This document shows, in pieces, positions 1 through 8,645 of a stretch of DNA of 64,000 nucleotides. Positions within the stretch are counted from its first letter, which is position 1; every line of letters starts with the position of its first letter. Both the position numbers and the translations under genes were made by a program. The notes beneath the pieces were generated by a model. It was not told the origin of the DNA, did no database searches, and was given only the letters and a program-made list of their open reading frames with translations. This DNA comes from Dielma fastidiosa (GTDB lineage Bacteria > Bacillota_I > Bacilli_A > Erysipelotrichales > Erysipelotrichaceae), in contig NZ_HE578924.1 in NCBI RefSeq assembly GCF_000313565.1, positions 108,572-172,571 on the forward strand, written 5' to 3'.

Positions 1-886
1 TTGTTCTAAGACTTAAATAACCGCCGCTGGCCGTGATACGATTACTGATAATATTCAAATCAGCCAGCCGTTTACTGCTTGCTGTTTCAAAATCAACACC
101 TAGTTTCATGGTGATGCCCTCATCATCACGCGTTGCCTGCACATTAACGCCCGGGAACTGGAAAGGTGCTAAATAAGCCTGAAGTTCATCATCGCTCATA
201 TCAATTAATTGAGCAGTTTCAACCATGCCTAATATTTCATCCCCTTTAGCAAATATTTCAAAGGCATCATATTTATTTGAGCAGGTTGTCATTGTACTAT
301 AAATATAGTAATAAAAGCCGCCATTCAGCAAATCAAAGAATTCACGGTTGGTATTCGTATCCATAACATTCTCACCGTCGCGGTTGCCGACATAAACCGT
401 CATTTCCTTTTCGACAGGTTCAGCAGTCTCTATTGCCTTCAGCATCCATGCCGGCATATTTTTAAAACTGTCATCGTTATTTGCTACCTCAGAAGCAATT
501 GCTTCACTCATCGCAGTTAAGATATTGCCGGAAATGTCTTTCGTTTGAATTTTAACACTGACTTCGCCCCAACGTTCTTTTCCCTCTACTGCCTTGGCTG
601 TAAACGTGAAATCTTTTGTCAGTTCATGAACCCGTTTAAAAACTTCTTCCATGCCATTGCCGTTGCCCTCCGTCAATACACTAAAGAATGTATGCAGCTT
701 ATTATCATCAGAAATGAATGGCTTGATTGCTTCATAATCGCCATTTTGATAAGCCTGAAGAAAAGTATTCACTACTTCTTCATCGGATAATTCTTCTTTT
801 TGGGGAACCAATGCACAGCCGCTGATGCTCAGACATAAAAACAGTGTCATCATCATGATAACAATTCTTTTCATTTTAATGATCAT
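1..886 (-). CDS. Putative lipoprotein (3' end outside window)
   Basis: This is a partial gene read leftward. It starts at 886, with AGGAG six bases upstream, and is open to the window edge (295 codons visible). The product begins with a basic, hydrophobic signal peptide ending in a lipobox (SISGC), so it should be exported and lipid-anchored. The mature part opens with an acidic stretch and a motif like AYQNGDYEAI, as in many small secreted Firmicute lipoproteins of DUF5105/DUF4878 type. No catalytic motif is visible. A second in-frame ATG at 874 lies further from the ribosome site. Family membership is tentative. Confidence 0.75.
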   Translation of the reverse strand, partial: MIIKMKRIVIMMMTLFLCLSISGCALVPQKEELSDEEVVNTFLQAYQNGDYEAIKPFISDDNKLHTFFSVLTEGNGNGMEEVFKRVHELTKDFTFTAKAVEGKERWGEVSVKIQTKDISGNILTAMSEAIASEVANNDDSFKNMPAWMLKAIETAEPVEKEMTVYVGNRDGENVMDTNTNREFFDLLNGGFYYYIYSTMTTCSNKYDAFEIFAKGDEILGMVETAQLIDMSDDELQAYLAPFQFPGVNVQATRDDEGITMKLGVDFETASSKRLADLNIISNRITASGGYLSLRT

Positions 887-1007
887 ATACTTCTCCTTTT
901 CACAAGATAAAGCGTAATATGCTTCATCAATCCCTTTGACAATATTATAGCATGCTAATTTATATTGTATAGTCTGACAAAGGCCATTATAAAGTCGAAA
1001 TTAGACA

Positions 1008-1034
1008 TAAAAACAGCTGTCAGGGCAGCTGTTG
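1008..1034 (-). terminator. Intrinsic terminator after pduL
   Basis: AACAGCTG and CAGCTGTT pair as a hairpin followed by a T-run on the minus strand, five bases past the pduL stop codon. Confidence 0.8.
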
Positions 1035-1038
1035 ATAA

Positions 1039-1614
1039 CTATTCTAAAATTAAACCTGTTGTATCACCATTTATATTAGCAGCATTACCTTCATCGGTAT
1101 CTAAATGAACAGCCGGCCGATATTTCTCACTTACCCGCACAACAACATCACCAAACACTAAAGAACGCTCCTCACTTGTAAGCTTTACATTAACAATTTC
1201 ACCATCTGACTTATTTAATTTCTTTGCCGTTTCAGGATCTAAATGCACATGCCTTTTTGCTACCATTAATCCTTGTTCTAAAGTAACACTGCCGCATGGC
1301 CCCTCAATAATGATAGATTCTGTACCTTCAATATCCCCTGATAATCTGATTGGAGCATCAGCACCTAATGTTCTTGCATCTGTTTTTGAAACTTCAACCT
1401 GATTTAGATTACGGCAAGGCCCTAATATACTGACATTCATAATATTCTTCTTTTTGCCGATCAAGTTAACTTTCTTATCACTTACAAATTGACCCGGCTG
1501 AGACAATGCCTTTTTAAATCCTAATACCGCATCATCACCAAATAATATTCTAAACGTCTCTTCAGTTACATGCACATGTCTCGCGGATATTTCCACTAAA
1601 ATTTCATTATCCAT
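1039..1614 (-). CDS. pduL: Phosphate propanoyltransferase, PduL family
   Basis: 191-residue phosphotransacylase of the PduL type, which interconverts acyl-CoA and acyl-phosphate and is unrelated to Pta. Two zinc-binding His motifs are visible: RHVHV near residue 10 and KRHVHLD near residue 120, each opening one of the two similar beta-barrel halves. No microcompartment gene is nearby, and there is no N-terminal encapsulation-peptide-like extension. It therefore probably acts in cytosolic acetate or propionate metabolism. The start at 1614 is chosen over an upstream in-frame start because GAGG sits seven bases before it and homology begins there. Monocistronic, with its own terminator. Confidence 0.92.
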   Translation of the reverse strand: MDNEILVEISARHVHVTEETFRILFGDDAVLGFKKALSQPGQFVSDKKVNLIGKKKNIMNVSILGPCRNLNQVEVSKTDARTLGADAPIRLSGDIEGTESIIIEGPCGSVTLEQGLMVAKRHVHLDPETAKKLNKSDGEIVNVKLTSEERSLVFGDVVVRVSEKYRPAVHLDTDEGNAANINGDTTGLILE

Positions 1615-1926
1615 GTTTTTACCTCGTTTCTTTATAAAAAGTATAACACACAAATGTTTATATCAAATTAGATTTTATATGCTATTTTAAGTGTTGTTAA
1701 TTTTATCTTCATAATTTAAAGTTGTATTTTCTATTCTATTTTTTATGTTTTTTTCAATCAATGATTTATAGATCAAAATTTACTTTTTTTAACTATATTA
1801 CTGAAAATAAGTTCACCACTTAGTGAGATTTTTAATACCCTAATTTATAAATTTCTTTTTAGCTTTCTACAATAATATGGTTTTGTATAAGAAGAATTAA
1901 GACATAATTTGATAACTACTTCATGT
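1615..1926. other. AT-rich intergenic region
   Basis: About 310 bases between pduL and the kinase gene, strongly AT-rich. It should hold the pduL promoter. I see no RNA gene, repeat or convincing short gene. A short frame downstream of the kinase contains two cysteines but has no start or ribosome site of its own. Confidence 0.5.
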
Positions 1927-3195
1927 TTATTCCTCTTTTGGTAAACATATTTGTGCAGTGAATATGTTGTTTTCGATATGATTATCATATAACCCTTCAT
2001 ACCTATCAACAACTTCTTGAATATTTTGTATACCATAACCGACATGATGTGGTTTCGTAGATAAAAAGCTGTCGTTGCTTGTTTTTAGTTGATGACAATA
2101 AGTGTTGGATAAACGAATGACTATCATACAATTCTTGGAAAAGATTGCAAGTTCAATTTTTGGTTCGTCACAAAGCTTGGCAGCATCGAGTGCATTTGAA
2201 AATAAATTAGAAAAGATGGTAATTAATTCTGTATCCGGTATCTTTCCAAAAGTTATTCGTGTGTCAATTGAATAACTGAAATTAACATTAACTTCTTTAC
2301 ACTCACCAATAAAATGTGTAATTAGTATTTTTAAAGCTTTATTGCCAACTGAAACAGTGTCAAAATCTAATGATTGAAATAATTGTTTCGAGTAATTCTT
2401 AGCACTATCAATTTCATTGTTTTGATATAGTTGTTCTAAAATATGAATATGTTTTTTAATATCATGATTTATTTTCATTTGTTGTTCATATTGCTTAATT
2501 TTCTCAGCATTATACTCATTGCTTAATTGCTGCTGCAATTTCAAGAGTTCTAAATTATGCTTTAGCTGTACATTTTGATTTTTTCTTTCAATAGCAAAAA
2601 CACAATATATACTAAATAAAGAGATAACTATACAAATAAAAATCATTTCATATAAAAATGAAGAAGGTAAATCCTTTCTGATGAAACGTGAAATATTAAG
2701 GATTTCCAAAAAGCTAACAATTAATATAATGTATTCAAAAACATGCTTTATTTGCGACCCCTTTTTACTTTTTGAAAGCAGCATCTGCAGAGGGTTATAA
2801 GCAATTATCATCAATATCGTGCTACATAAAACGGATATGTAATATAGATGTTGTATATCTATATCCAAAGTAACAAAAACTATTTGTAAAAAAAAGCCAA
2901 TACATGTTTCCAAAATTAATAATAAAATAAATAGTAGTAACGTTAATTTATAGATACCCACCCCTTTATAGAGCAGTGTTGTTAAAATAAGATAGAAAAT
3001 AAAAGACCATAAATAATTCAAATAAGTATTCGCAAAAAAATTAATTCCAACATTGATTAAAACACATATACCAAAATAAGCCAAATAGTTACCATTGTGT
3101 TTTTTTTCAAAATTTAAACTCATAAAATTCTCAAAAATAAAGCAGGTCGTCGAGCAAGAAATCAATAATACAATGAATTTAATTGATAATTCCAT
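1927..3195 (-). CDS. AgrC-like sensor histidine kinase (GHKL type)
   Basis: 422-residue membrane histidine kinase. The first ~200 residues form about six hydrophobic segments, as in AgrC/ComD peptide-sensing kinases. A coiled linker follows, then a phosphoacceptor region with HDIKKH (His near residue 245). The C-terminal GHKL ATPase domain shows the N-box (NLFSNALDAA) and a glycine box (GYGIQNI). It lies five bases after the response regulator gene and has no strong ribosome site, which suggests translational coupling. No agrB/agrD-like processing or peptide gene is visible here, so the ligand is unknown. The gene lies in a segment more AT-rich than the surrounding metabolic genes. Confidence 0.85.
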   Translation of the reverse strand: MELSIKFIVLLISCSTTCFIFENFMSLNFEKKHNGNYLAYFGICVLINVGINFFANTYLNYLWSFIFYLILTTLLYKGVGIYKLTLLLFILLLILETCIGFFLQIVFVTLDIDIQHLYYISVLCSTILMIIAYNPLQMLLSKSKKGSQIKHVFEYIILIVSFLEILNISRFIRKDLPSSFLYEMIFICIVISLFSIYCVFAIERKNQNVQLKHNLELLKLQQQLSNEYNAEKIKQYEQQMKINHDIKKHIHILEQLYQNNEIDSAKNYSKQLFQSLDFDTVSVGNKALKILITHFIGECKEVNVNFSYSIDTRITFGKIPDTELITIFSNLFSNALDAAKLCDEPKIELAIFSKNCMIVIRLSNTYCHQLKTSNDSFLSTKPHHVGYGIQNIQEVVDRYEGLYDNHIENNIFTAQICLPKEE

Positions 3196-3200
3196 GATTA

Positions 3201-3944
3201 CTAAAAGTTTTCTCTGATAAATTCATTAAATTGTTTTCTAACGCCAGATGCTCTTTTTTGAGATAAAGGTATTACAACATTATTAGTCATTATGATTTCA
3301 TTATGTCTGAAAATTTTTATATAATTCATATTAACAATAAATGATTTATGTGGAATAATAAATATATCATTAGAAAGCTCGTTGTAAATATGACTTATTT
3401 TTTCTTTTACGATATAGGTTGCATTATTGGTATAAATTTTAACTACACGATTAAATAAATCTTTCAATTTATCAAAATACTCTAAATAAATAATCTCATT
3501 ATGTGTTAATATTACTCTTCCTGTTGTAGTTTGAAAAGTAGATTTATGAACTTTTACCGGTTCAAAATATGTGTACTTATAAACATCATCAAGTAATTTA
3601 AATAATTTTAATTTCGAAATTGGCTTGCATATGTAGTCAAAAGCATGTACCTCATATGATTCAAAAATATAATCAGAATAATCAGTGATAAAACAGATAA
3701 AACAAGCCTGATTGACATTCTTGATTTTTCTAGCAATTTCGATACCATTGTAAACAGGCATATCAATATCTAGAAGGATAAGATTCAATTCAAGATAATT
3801 GGATTCTAAAAACAGCATTGTATTTGTGTATTCTTCAATCTTAGCACTGTAAGAATGATTTTGAAGATAGAGCTTACATAATTTAGAAATTTCCTTTACT
3901 TGCATTGGATCATCATCAACAATAGCAATATTAAATTTATCCAT
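3201..3944 (-). CDS. LytTR-family response regulator (AgrA-like)
   Basis: 247-residue response regulator. The receiver domain (residues 1-120) has the acidic pair VDDD, phosphoacceptor Asp in LLDIDMP and the conserved Lys in ICKPIS. A C-terminal LytTR DNA-binding domain (about 140-245) shows a typical IIYLEYF...PHKSFIVN pattern. It pairs with the kinase just downstream. The start at 3944 follows a GGAG ribosome site; the reading frame continues upstream but has no such site there. The divergent small-membrane-protein genes with conserved leaders are the obvious candidate targets; this is inferred from position only. Confidence 0.9.
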   Translation of the reverse strand: MDKFNIAIVDDDPMQVKEISKLCKLYLQNHSYSAKIEEYTNTMLFLESNYLELNLILLDIDMPVYNGIEIARKIKNVNQACFICFITDYSDYIFESYEVHAFDYICKPISKLKLFKLLDDVYKYTYFEPVKVHKSTFQTTTGRVILTHNEIIYLEYFDKLKDLFNRVVKIYTNNATYIVKEKISHIYNELSNDIFIIPHKSFIVNMNYIKIFRHNEIIMTNNVVIPLSQKRASGVRKQFNEFIRENF

Positions 3945-4084
3945 ATAAATCACTCCCCCCTTTTGCTTCATTATAAATGATACGTCTTGTCGGTTCAACA
4001 AAGTAACACAATGTCTACATATAAACGCTTAGTGTATTTGTATAGGTGAATCTATTCATTAATAATGATAATATAAAATAATTT

Positions 4085-4203
4085 GATGCAAATGATACTT
4101 TAAGTATGATTTGTTATCTTTGAAGTTAAATTGTATAGAAATCATGATAAATAATCTACACTTTAGTTGTACACCAAACTGACTTGTAGAATGGAGTGTG
4201 AAA
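4085..4203 (+). repeat. Leader repeat, copy 1
   Basis: A 119-base stretch directly upstream of the first small membrane protein gene. It matches 4524-4642 without gaps, with 12 mismatches by hand alignment. It contains a near-palindrome (GATACT-tta-AGTATG) at its left end, a possible promoter (TTAAAT, 16 bases, TAAATA) and the GGAG ribosome site. The leader is better conserved between copies than the genes it precedes. Confidence 0.85.
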
Positions 4204-4518
4204 ATGTCAATGAATAAGAAAATCATTATCAAAAATTACCGACAATTGACACTAGATTATGTTTTGCTTTACTCATTCCTAATAATAAACAATATATTAA
4301 GCTACTATGCCATCTTGCCATTAAGTATCAGCTTGTTGATCCTAATCTTAACCCTTTATTTTCATCATAAGTTGGTTAAGAAAGACTATGCTGATGATGC
4401 TAGTAAGATAAGATTTAAATATAAGTTAATAATTTGTGTGATTTTTATATTGTTTCTAAATACATGTTGGTTTGTCGATGTTTTCATTAAATTTTTAATA
4501 AATAGTATTGGTTCATAA
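4204..4518 (+). CDS. Small multi-pass membrane protein, paralog 1
   Basis: 104-residue protein of unknown function. A short basic N-terminus (MSMNKKIIIKNYRQ) precedes two hydrophobic segments (about 16-35 and 38-55). A charged loop and one longer C-terminal hydrophobic stretch follow. It resembles its neighbour at 4643-4951 along the full length, so the pair arose by tandem duplication. ATG at 4204 follows GGAG at seven bases; a GTG six bases earlier is too close. Size, topology and the adjacent peptide-sensing-type kinase would suit an immunity or signalling accessory protein, but no family is recognised. Confidence 0.7.
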   Translation: MSMNKKIIIKNYRQLTLDYVLLYSFLIINNILSYYAILPLSISLLILILTLYFHHKLVKKDYADDASKIRFKYKLIICVIFILFLNTCWFVDVFIKFLINSIGS

Positions 4519-4523
4519 AAGCG

Positions 4524-4642
4524 GATGCAGTTGATACTTTGAGTATCATTTATTATCTTTGAAGTTGAATTGTATAGAAATGATGATAAATAGTCTACAC
4601 TTTAGTTGTACAACAAATTGACTTGTGGAATGGAGTGTAAAA
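4524..4642 (+). repeat. Leader repeat, copy 2
   Basis: Second copy of the 119-base leader, gap-free against 4085-4203. Here the palindrome is perfect (GATACT-ttg-AGTATC), followed by a possible promoter (TTGAAT, 16 bases, TAAATA) and a GGAG ribosome site. Its presence before the second gene means that gene probably has its own promoter. Confidence 0.85.
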
Positions 4643-4951
4643 ATGTCAATGAATAAAAAAATTCTCATCAAAAATTACCAACAGCTAGGACTGGACTATG
4701 CTTTGCTATTTTCATTTCTAACACTAAACAATATTGTAAGCTATCATGGCATCATACCGCTAAGTGTTAGCGTATTAATCTTAGTATTAACCTTTTTTCT
4801 TCATCATAAGTTTGTTAAGAAAGAGATTGAGGTTGATAGCGGAACATTAAAATTTTACCTATTTATTTTCATTTTCATTACGCTTTTCGTTAAAACTTGC
4901 TGGTTCTTCGATATATTTATTGAATTTATAAAGAATAGTATTAGTTTGTAA
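4643..4951 (+). CDS. Small multi-pass membrane protein, paralog 2
   Basis: 102-residue paralog of the protein at 4204-4518, with the same basic N-terminus (MSMNKKILIKNYQQ), LSVSVLIL hydrophobic core, HHKFVKK loop and TCWFFDIFIEF C-terminal segment. Divergence is greatest in the charged loop. ATG at 4643 is placed as in paralog 1; the upstream in-frame GTG at 4625 is rejected because the ribosome site lies inside that extension. Function unknown. Confidence 0.7.
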   Translation: MSMNKKILIKNYQQLGLDYALLFSFLTLNNIVSYHGIIPLSVSVLILVLTFFLHHKFVKKEIEVDSGTLKFYLFIFIFITLFVKTCWFFDIFIEFIKNSISL

Positions 4952-5012
4952 AGTATTAAAGCAAGTTAATTCAGTCTCTATATGCAGTTAAAATCAAAAG
5001 GGGAAATTATCA

Positions 5013-6218
5013 ATGAGAAAAACTGAACCAGTGTTGCTTTGCCTTTTGCTTATGTCTGGGTGTGCATATGAAAAAGTTGACGAACCTTCAGTTCCTGTGC
5101 AGCCTTTAGTTCCTGTACAAGAAGAAACCAATCCGTATCAACATCAGAAATTAATGCAAATATCTGAGGAATATAAATATTTACCTACCAAAGTAGCTGA
5201 TAAAGAAGAATTGTGTAAGGGATTGCCTTTTGATGATTATTTATCCATTCAATATGCAGAAAATGGCAAAGTCTATTATATCGTGCATGACCCTATTAGC
5301 GATAACCGGCAAGTTTTATTATGCGCATATGATATTGAACAAAAACAAGTTGAGATATTAGAACAATGGTCAATTGGTAATCTTTATATTTCATCATTTG
5401 CATATATCAATGATACTCTTGTATACTGTACGATAAATTCTTATGATGATTTATTAGCGGAATACATAATATTTATTAAAGAAGGCGATGAAGTAAAAGA
5501 AATTGACAACGGAAAATTGCTTACCTACTACCTCAACAGCAGCCCTATACTAACCAAGGTCGGCAAACACCTTTATTACGGCACCATGCTTCACGATATT
5601 GATGAAGATGGAATTGGAAAAGTAGGCTTTAAATTTGTGAAAATAAATAACGGAACCGCTGAAACGTTAATTTTAAAAGATTTTTCATTTTCTTACTATG
5701 AATATGATAACAACCATTTTGAAAGGTATCGTTACTTGATTTTTAGTAATAATCAAGTTGCCGCATTAGCATGGGATGATGATAAATCTTATGCATATTT
5801 ATATGATGATATCAAAAAGGATTTTAAGGTCATTGAAATTCTAGGTATGCAAGACTTTATGGGCTTTTTAAACAACGATTTATTATTTTCGAAAGTGTTT
5901 GACGGCATGAGTTACCCTTCCACAGCACTGCCCTATTCTTTATATGATATTAATACGGATAGAATCAGAGAGGTCGGCTGGGATAACTATCAATATGTTT
6001 CTTTTCTTAACGATAATGAGCTTCTTTGTTACAATGAATCATCTGAGTATTGGGTTATTTCACAAAGTGAAAATGGAAACGTAGAAGCCACTGAAGTAGA
6101 GTTTAAATGGGATATGAAGATGCCACATATTGGTAAGGGTTATGCTTTGAATGATAACCAATTTCTTATAACTACTTCTGAAGAAGTGTGGCTATGCAGC
6201 AAAACTTCAATTGAATAA
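5013..6218 (+). CDS. Putative lipoprotein with beta-propeller-like repeats
   Basis: 401-residue predicted lipoprotein: short signal peptide, lipobox LMSGC, then a Pro/Val-rich spacer (about 22-45). The remainder is rich in Tyr, Asp and alternating hydrophobics, with recurring pieces such as VYYIVHD, LYYGTML and YAYLYDD, as in beta-propeller proteins. No enzyme motif is seen. AAGGGG lies upstream of the ATG. It follows the duplicated membrane proteins on the same strand, but a shared function is not shown. Not recognised as a named family. Confidence 0.65.
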   Translation: MRKTEPVLLCLLLMSGCAYEKVDEPSVPVQPLVPVQEETNPYQHQKLMQISEEYKYLPTKVADKEELCKGLPFDDYLSIQYAENGKVYYIVHDPISDNRQVLLCAYDIEQKQVEILEQWSIGNLYISSFAYINDTLVYCTINSYDDLLAEYIIFIKEGDEVKEIDNGKLLTYYLNSSPILTKVGKHLYYGTMLHDIDEDGIGKVGFKFVKINNGTAETLILKDFSFSYYEYDNNHFERYRYLIFSNNQVAALAWDDDKSYAYLYDDIKKDFKVIEILGMQDFMGFLNNDLLFSKVFDGMSYPSTALPYSLYDINTDRIREVGWDNYQYVSFLNDNELLCYNESSEYWVISQSENGNVEATEVEFKWDMKMPHIGKGYALNDNQFLITTSEEVWLCSKTSIE

Positions 6219-6258
6219 AATGTTGTGATAAGAAATAACTGTCTTACAAATTAAAATA

Positions 6259-6312
6259 AGGAAGTTTTAAAATCATTGAATTTTCTAATCAATGAAATTA
6301 AGCCTTCCTTTA
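6259..6312. terminator. Bidirectional terminator between convergent genes
   Basis: Outer arms AAGGAAG/CTTCCTT and inner arms ATCATTGA/TCAATGA form a long hairpin with T-rich flanks on both strands. It serves the lipoprotein gene and the glycine cleavage operon end. Confidence 0.8.
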
Positions 6313-6334
6313 TAATTGCAATACACAAACTATT

Positions 6335-7669
6335 CTATCTTTTCTTCTGCATCGCCGCTGAGGCAATCGCCTCACTAAATGTAGGATGCGGGTGAATGAC
6401 TGATGCCAGCTGATCAACAGTAAGTCCTGCACTGATAGCTAATGTCAGCTCACTAATCATATCACTGGCCCGCTCGCAGAATAAATGAGCGCCTAAGAGT
6501 CTGCCGCTTTCTTCATCAACAATCAGCTTCACAAAACCGCTTTCCTGCTGTGACAAGACAGATTTGCCATTTGCGGACATCAGCGCTTTCATCGCAATGG
6601 CCGAAATACCTTTGCTCTTTGCCATCTCTAAGGTTAGTCCAACACTGGCAATTTCCGGTTTGGTATAGACACATGACGGTACCAATGTCAGATCAACCTT
6701 TGGTGATTCATGCAGAATATGTTCAAGCACTTTTTTACCCTGAGCTACTGCCGCATGAGCCAGCATCATTTCCTTGTTTACATCGCCAATCGCATAGATC
6801 GACGGCACTGAGGTTTGATAATACTCATTGACTGTCAGCCGGCCATTCATGACCTCAAGATCGACATTGGTCCATAGTGAATCAACATTTGCCTGTCTGC
6901 CAACCGCAGCCAAAATAGCATCACATTCAATAGTATGCTCACATTCTTTTTCAAAATAAGTGATTTTAAGCCCCGGTTCAATACCGGCTACCTTCGCTGC
7001 CGTATGAATATCAATGCCCCGTTTATTCATCAGCATTTTCAGTTTCAACGCGATTTCCTTATCCATGGCTGGCAGCAGCTGATCCTGTGCTTCAATAACA
7101 CTGACCTTTGAACCCATCGCATGATAGATAGAGGCAAATTCCATACCGATAACGCCGCCGCCAATAATCACTAAGTGTCTGATCGGCTGATCATATTCAA
7201 GCAATTCATCGCTGGTCATAACATTTTTCAGCCGCGGAATGAAGGAAGGCATCGATGGCCGTGAACCAGAAGCTAAAATAATATGCTCTGCCTCTAAAAT
7301 TTCACCATTGACCGCTACCTGATGAGCACCGACAATCTGCGCATTGCCATGAATCAGCTCAACTTTGGCTTTTTTCAGCTGAAGTTCAATGCCTGATCTA
7401 AGCTTTTCAATCACTTCATTTTTATAAGCCTGAAGCTGTTTCAAATCAAGCTGCGGCCGATTGCCTGAAAGGCCCAGCTTTGCATATTCCTCTGTATTCA
7501 AAAATTCGGAAGCGTGCAGCAGGGTTTTGGTTGGAATACAGCCCCGATTCAGGCATGTCCCGCCTAACTCACGCTTTTCTATCAATTTAGTTTTTAATCC
7601 CTTCTCAGCAGCCAGGATCGCCGTTTCATAACCACCCGGCCCAGCGCCGATGATAATCACATCATTCAT
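6335..7669 (-). CDS. lpdA: Dihydrolipoyl dehydrogenase
   Basis: 444-residue FAD/NAD disulfide oxidoreductase, the L-protein (E3) that reoxidises dihydrolipoyl GcvH. Visible features are the N-terminal FAD dinucleotide fold (IIGAGPGG), the redox disulfide GGTCLNRGC followed by IPTK, a second NAD-binding fold (VIIGGGVIGMEFA, about residue 170), the FAD motif YAIGDV, and the C-terminal HPHPTFSEA with the active-site His and Glu. It is the last gene of the gcv operon, starting one base after lplA with GGAGGG six bases before the ATG. No 2-oxoacid dehydrogenase gene is adjacent, so the glycine cleavage role is the natural one. Confidence 0.95.
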   Translation of the reverse strand: MNDVIIIGAGPGGYETAILAAEKGLKTKLIEKRELGGTCLNRGCIPTKTLLHASEFLNTEEYAKLGLSGNRPQLDLKQLQAYKNEVIEKLRSGIELQLKKAKVELIHGNAQIVGAHQVAVNGEILEAEHIILASGSRPSMPSFIPRLKNVMTSDELLEYDQPIRHLVIIGGGVIGMEFASIYHAMGSKVSVIEAQDQLLPAMDKEIALKLKMLMNKRGIDIHTAAKVAGIEPGLKITYFEKECEHTIECDAILAAVGRQANVDSLWTNVDLEVMNGRLTVNEYYQTSVPSIYAIGDVNKEMMLAHAAVAQGKKVLEHILHESPKVDLTLVPSCVYTKPEIASVGLTLEMAKSKGISAIAMKALMSANGKSVLSQQESGFVKLIVDEESGRLLGAHLFCERASDMISELTLAISAGLTVDQLASVIHPHPTFSEAIASAAMQKKR

Positions 7670-7670
7670 T

Positions 7671-8645
7671 TTAATCCCTCCAGAAAGAATCATGAATCAA
7701 TTCCTTCACCTCATCCGCAGCTGCATGAATCGGCACCGCCGAGCACATATCCGCCTCTGTATAACGGCAGCCAAGCAGCTGCTTCTTTAATGCCAGTATA
7801 AAATCCTGATCCATCGCGTCTGAATAACAGTTTAAGCTTTGTATCAAGCCTTTATCAACATGCAGCTGCAAATCAACAGAGCCCCAGCTAAAACGTCTTT
7901 TAAGCTGATGATCAAACTGAATGCTGCGGCCATACAGCCAATCCCAAGACGCGAATTGTGCTTTCAATTCATCAAGCCGCTGCTGATCCAACTGCTTAGG
8001 TTCGATTAACGAATATCCGCCATATACATCCATATAGGCTTCTACCAGTTTTTCTTTCAGCTTTTCAACCGTTAAGGATGGCTGAAACTCACATAAATTC
8101 ACGACTCTTGAACGCACCGAAGCAACTCCTTTTGACTGCAGTTTTTCTTCAGATACATTCAGATAGCGTGACAGATCATCCATATTAGCATTCACCAACA
8201 GAGTTCCGTGATGGTAGCATTGCTGATGCTTCTTGTAATATGCGTTGCCACTGAATTTACGATTTTCCACGGTTAAATCATTGCGGCCATTTTTTTCACC
8301 ATGAATTCCCAGCTTCGCCAATGCCTTTAAAATCACAGAAAGCTGTTTATCTACATCATACACCGACTCATGAACAAGAAAAGTAAAGTTTAAATTGCCT
8401 AAATCCTGAAAGACTGCACCACCGCCTGAATAACGCCGTGCCACATGTCCCTCTTCCTTATTCAGCTGCTCTACCTTCAGTTCCTGCCAAGCATTTTGAT
8501 TTCGGCCGATAACCACAGTGCGCTGATTCTGCCAAAGATATAAAATACACTCATTCTCTTTAACGGTTTCCAACAGCAAGGCTTCTAAGCCTAAATTATA
8601 ATAAGGATCGAAGCTATCGCTGAAACAGAGTGAACATTTATTCAT
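7671..8645 (-). CDS. lplA: Lipoate-protein ligase A
   Basis: About 324-residue lipoate-protein ligase that activates free lipoate with ATP and attaches it to GcvH. It shows the lipoyl-binding loop RRYSGGGAVFQD, NLNFTFL, and the catalytic-lysine region (ENRKFSGNAYY), plus a C-terminal accessory domain (about 245-324) typical of full-length LplA. The start overlaps the end of gcvPB at a double ATG (8645 or 8648). Placement inside the gcv operon supplies the cofactor of the H-protein and suggests dependence on scavenged lipoate; no lipA/lipB genes are visible. Confidence 0.93.
   Translation of the reverse strand: MNKCSLCFSDSFDPYYNLGLEALLLETVKENECILYLWQNQRTVVIGRNQNAWQELKVEQLNKEEGHVARRYSGGGAVFQDLGNLNFTFLVHESVYDVDKQLSVILKALAKLGIHGEKNGRNDLTVENRKFSGNAYYKKHQQCYHHGTLLVNANMDDLSRYLNVSEEKLQSKGVASVRSRVVNLCEFQPSLTVEKLKEKLVEAYMDVYGGYSLIEPKQLDQQRLDELKAQFASWDWLYGRSIQFDHQLKRRFSWGSVDLQLHVDKGLIQSLNCYSDAMDQDFILALKKQLLGCRYTEADMCSAVPIHAAADEVKELIHDSFWRD

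Noticed and set aside
1845-2045. 66-codon leftward frame with two cysteines at the kinase 3' end, examined as an AgrD-like peptide
   Set aside because: Most of it is out of frame within the kinase gene; no start, no amphipathic leader and no acidic tail as in AgrD.
4085-4642. LytTR-type direct repeats in the duplicated leaders
   Set aside because: Only partial matches to the published half-site were found, at wrong spacing or not kept in both copies, so no site is called.
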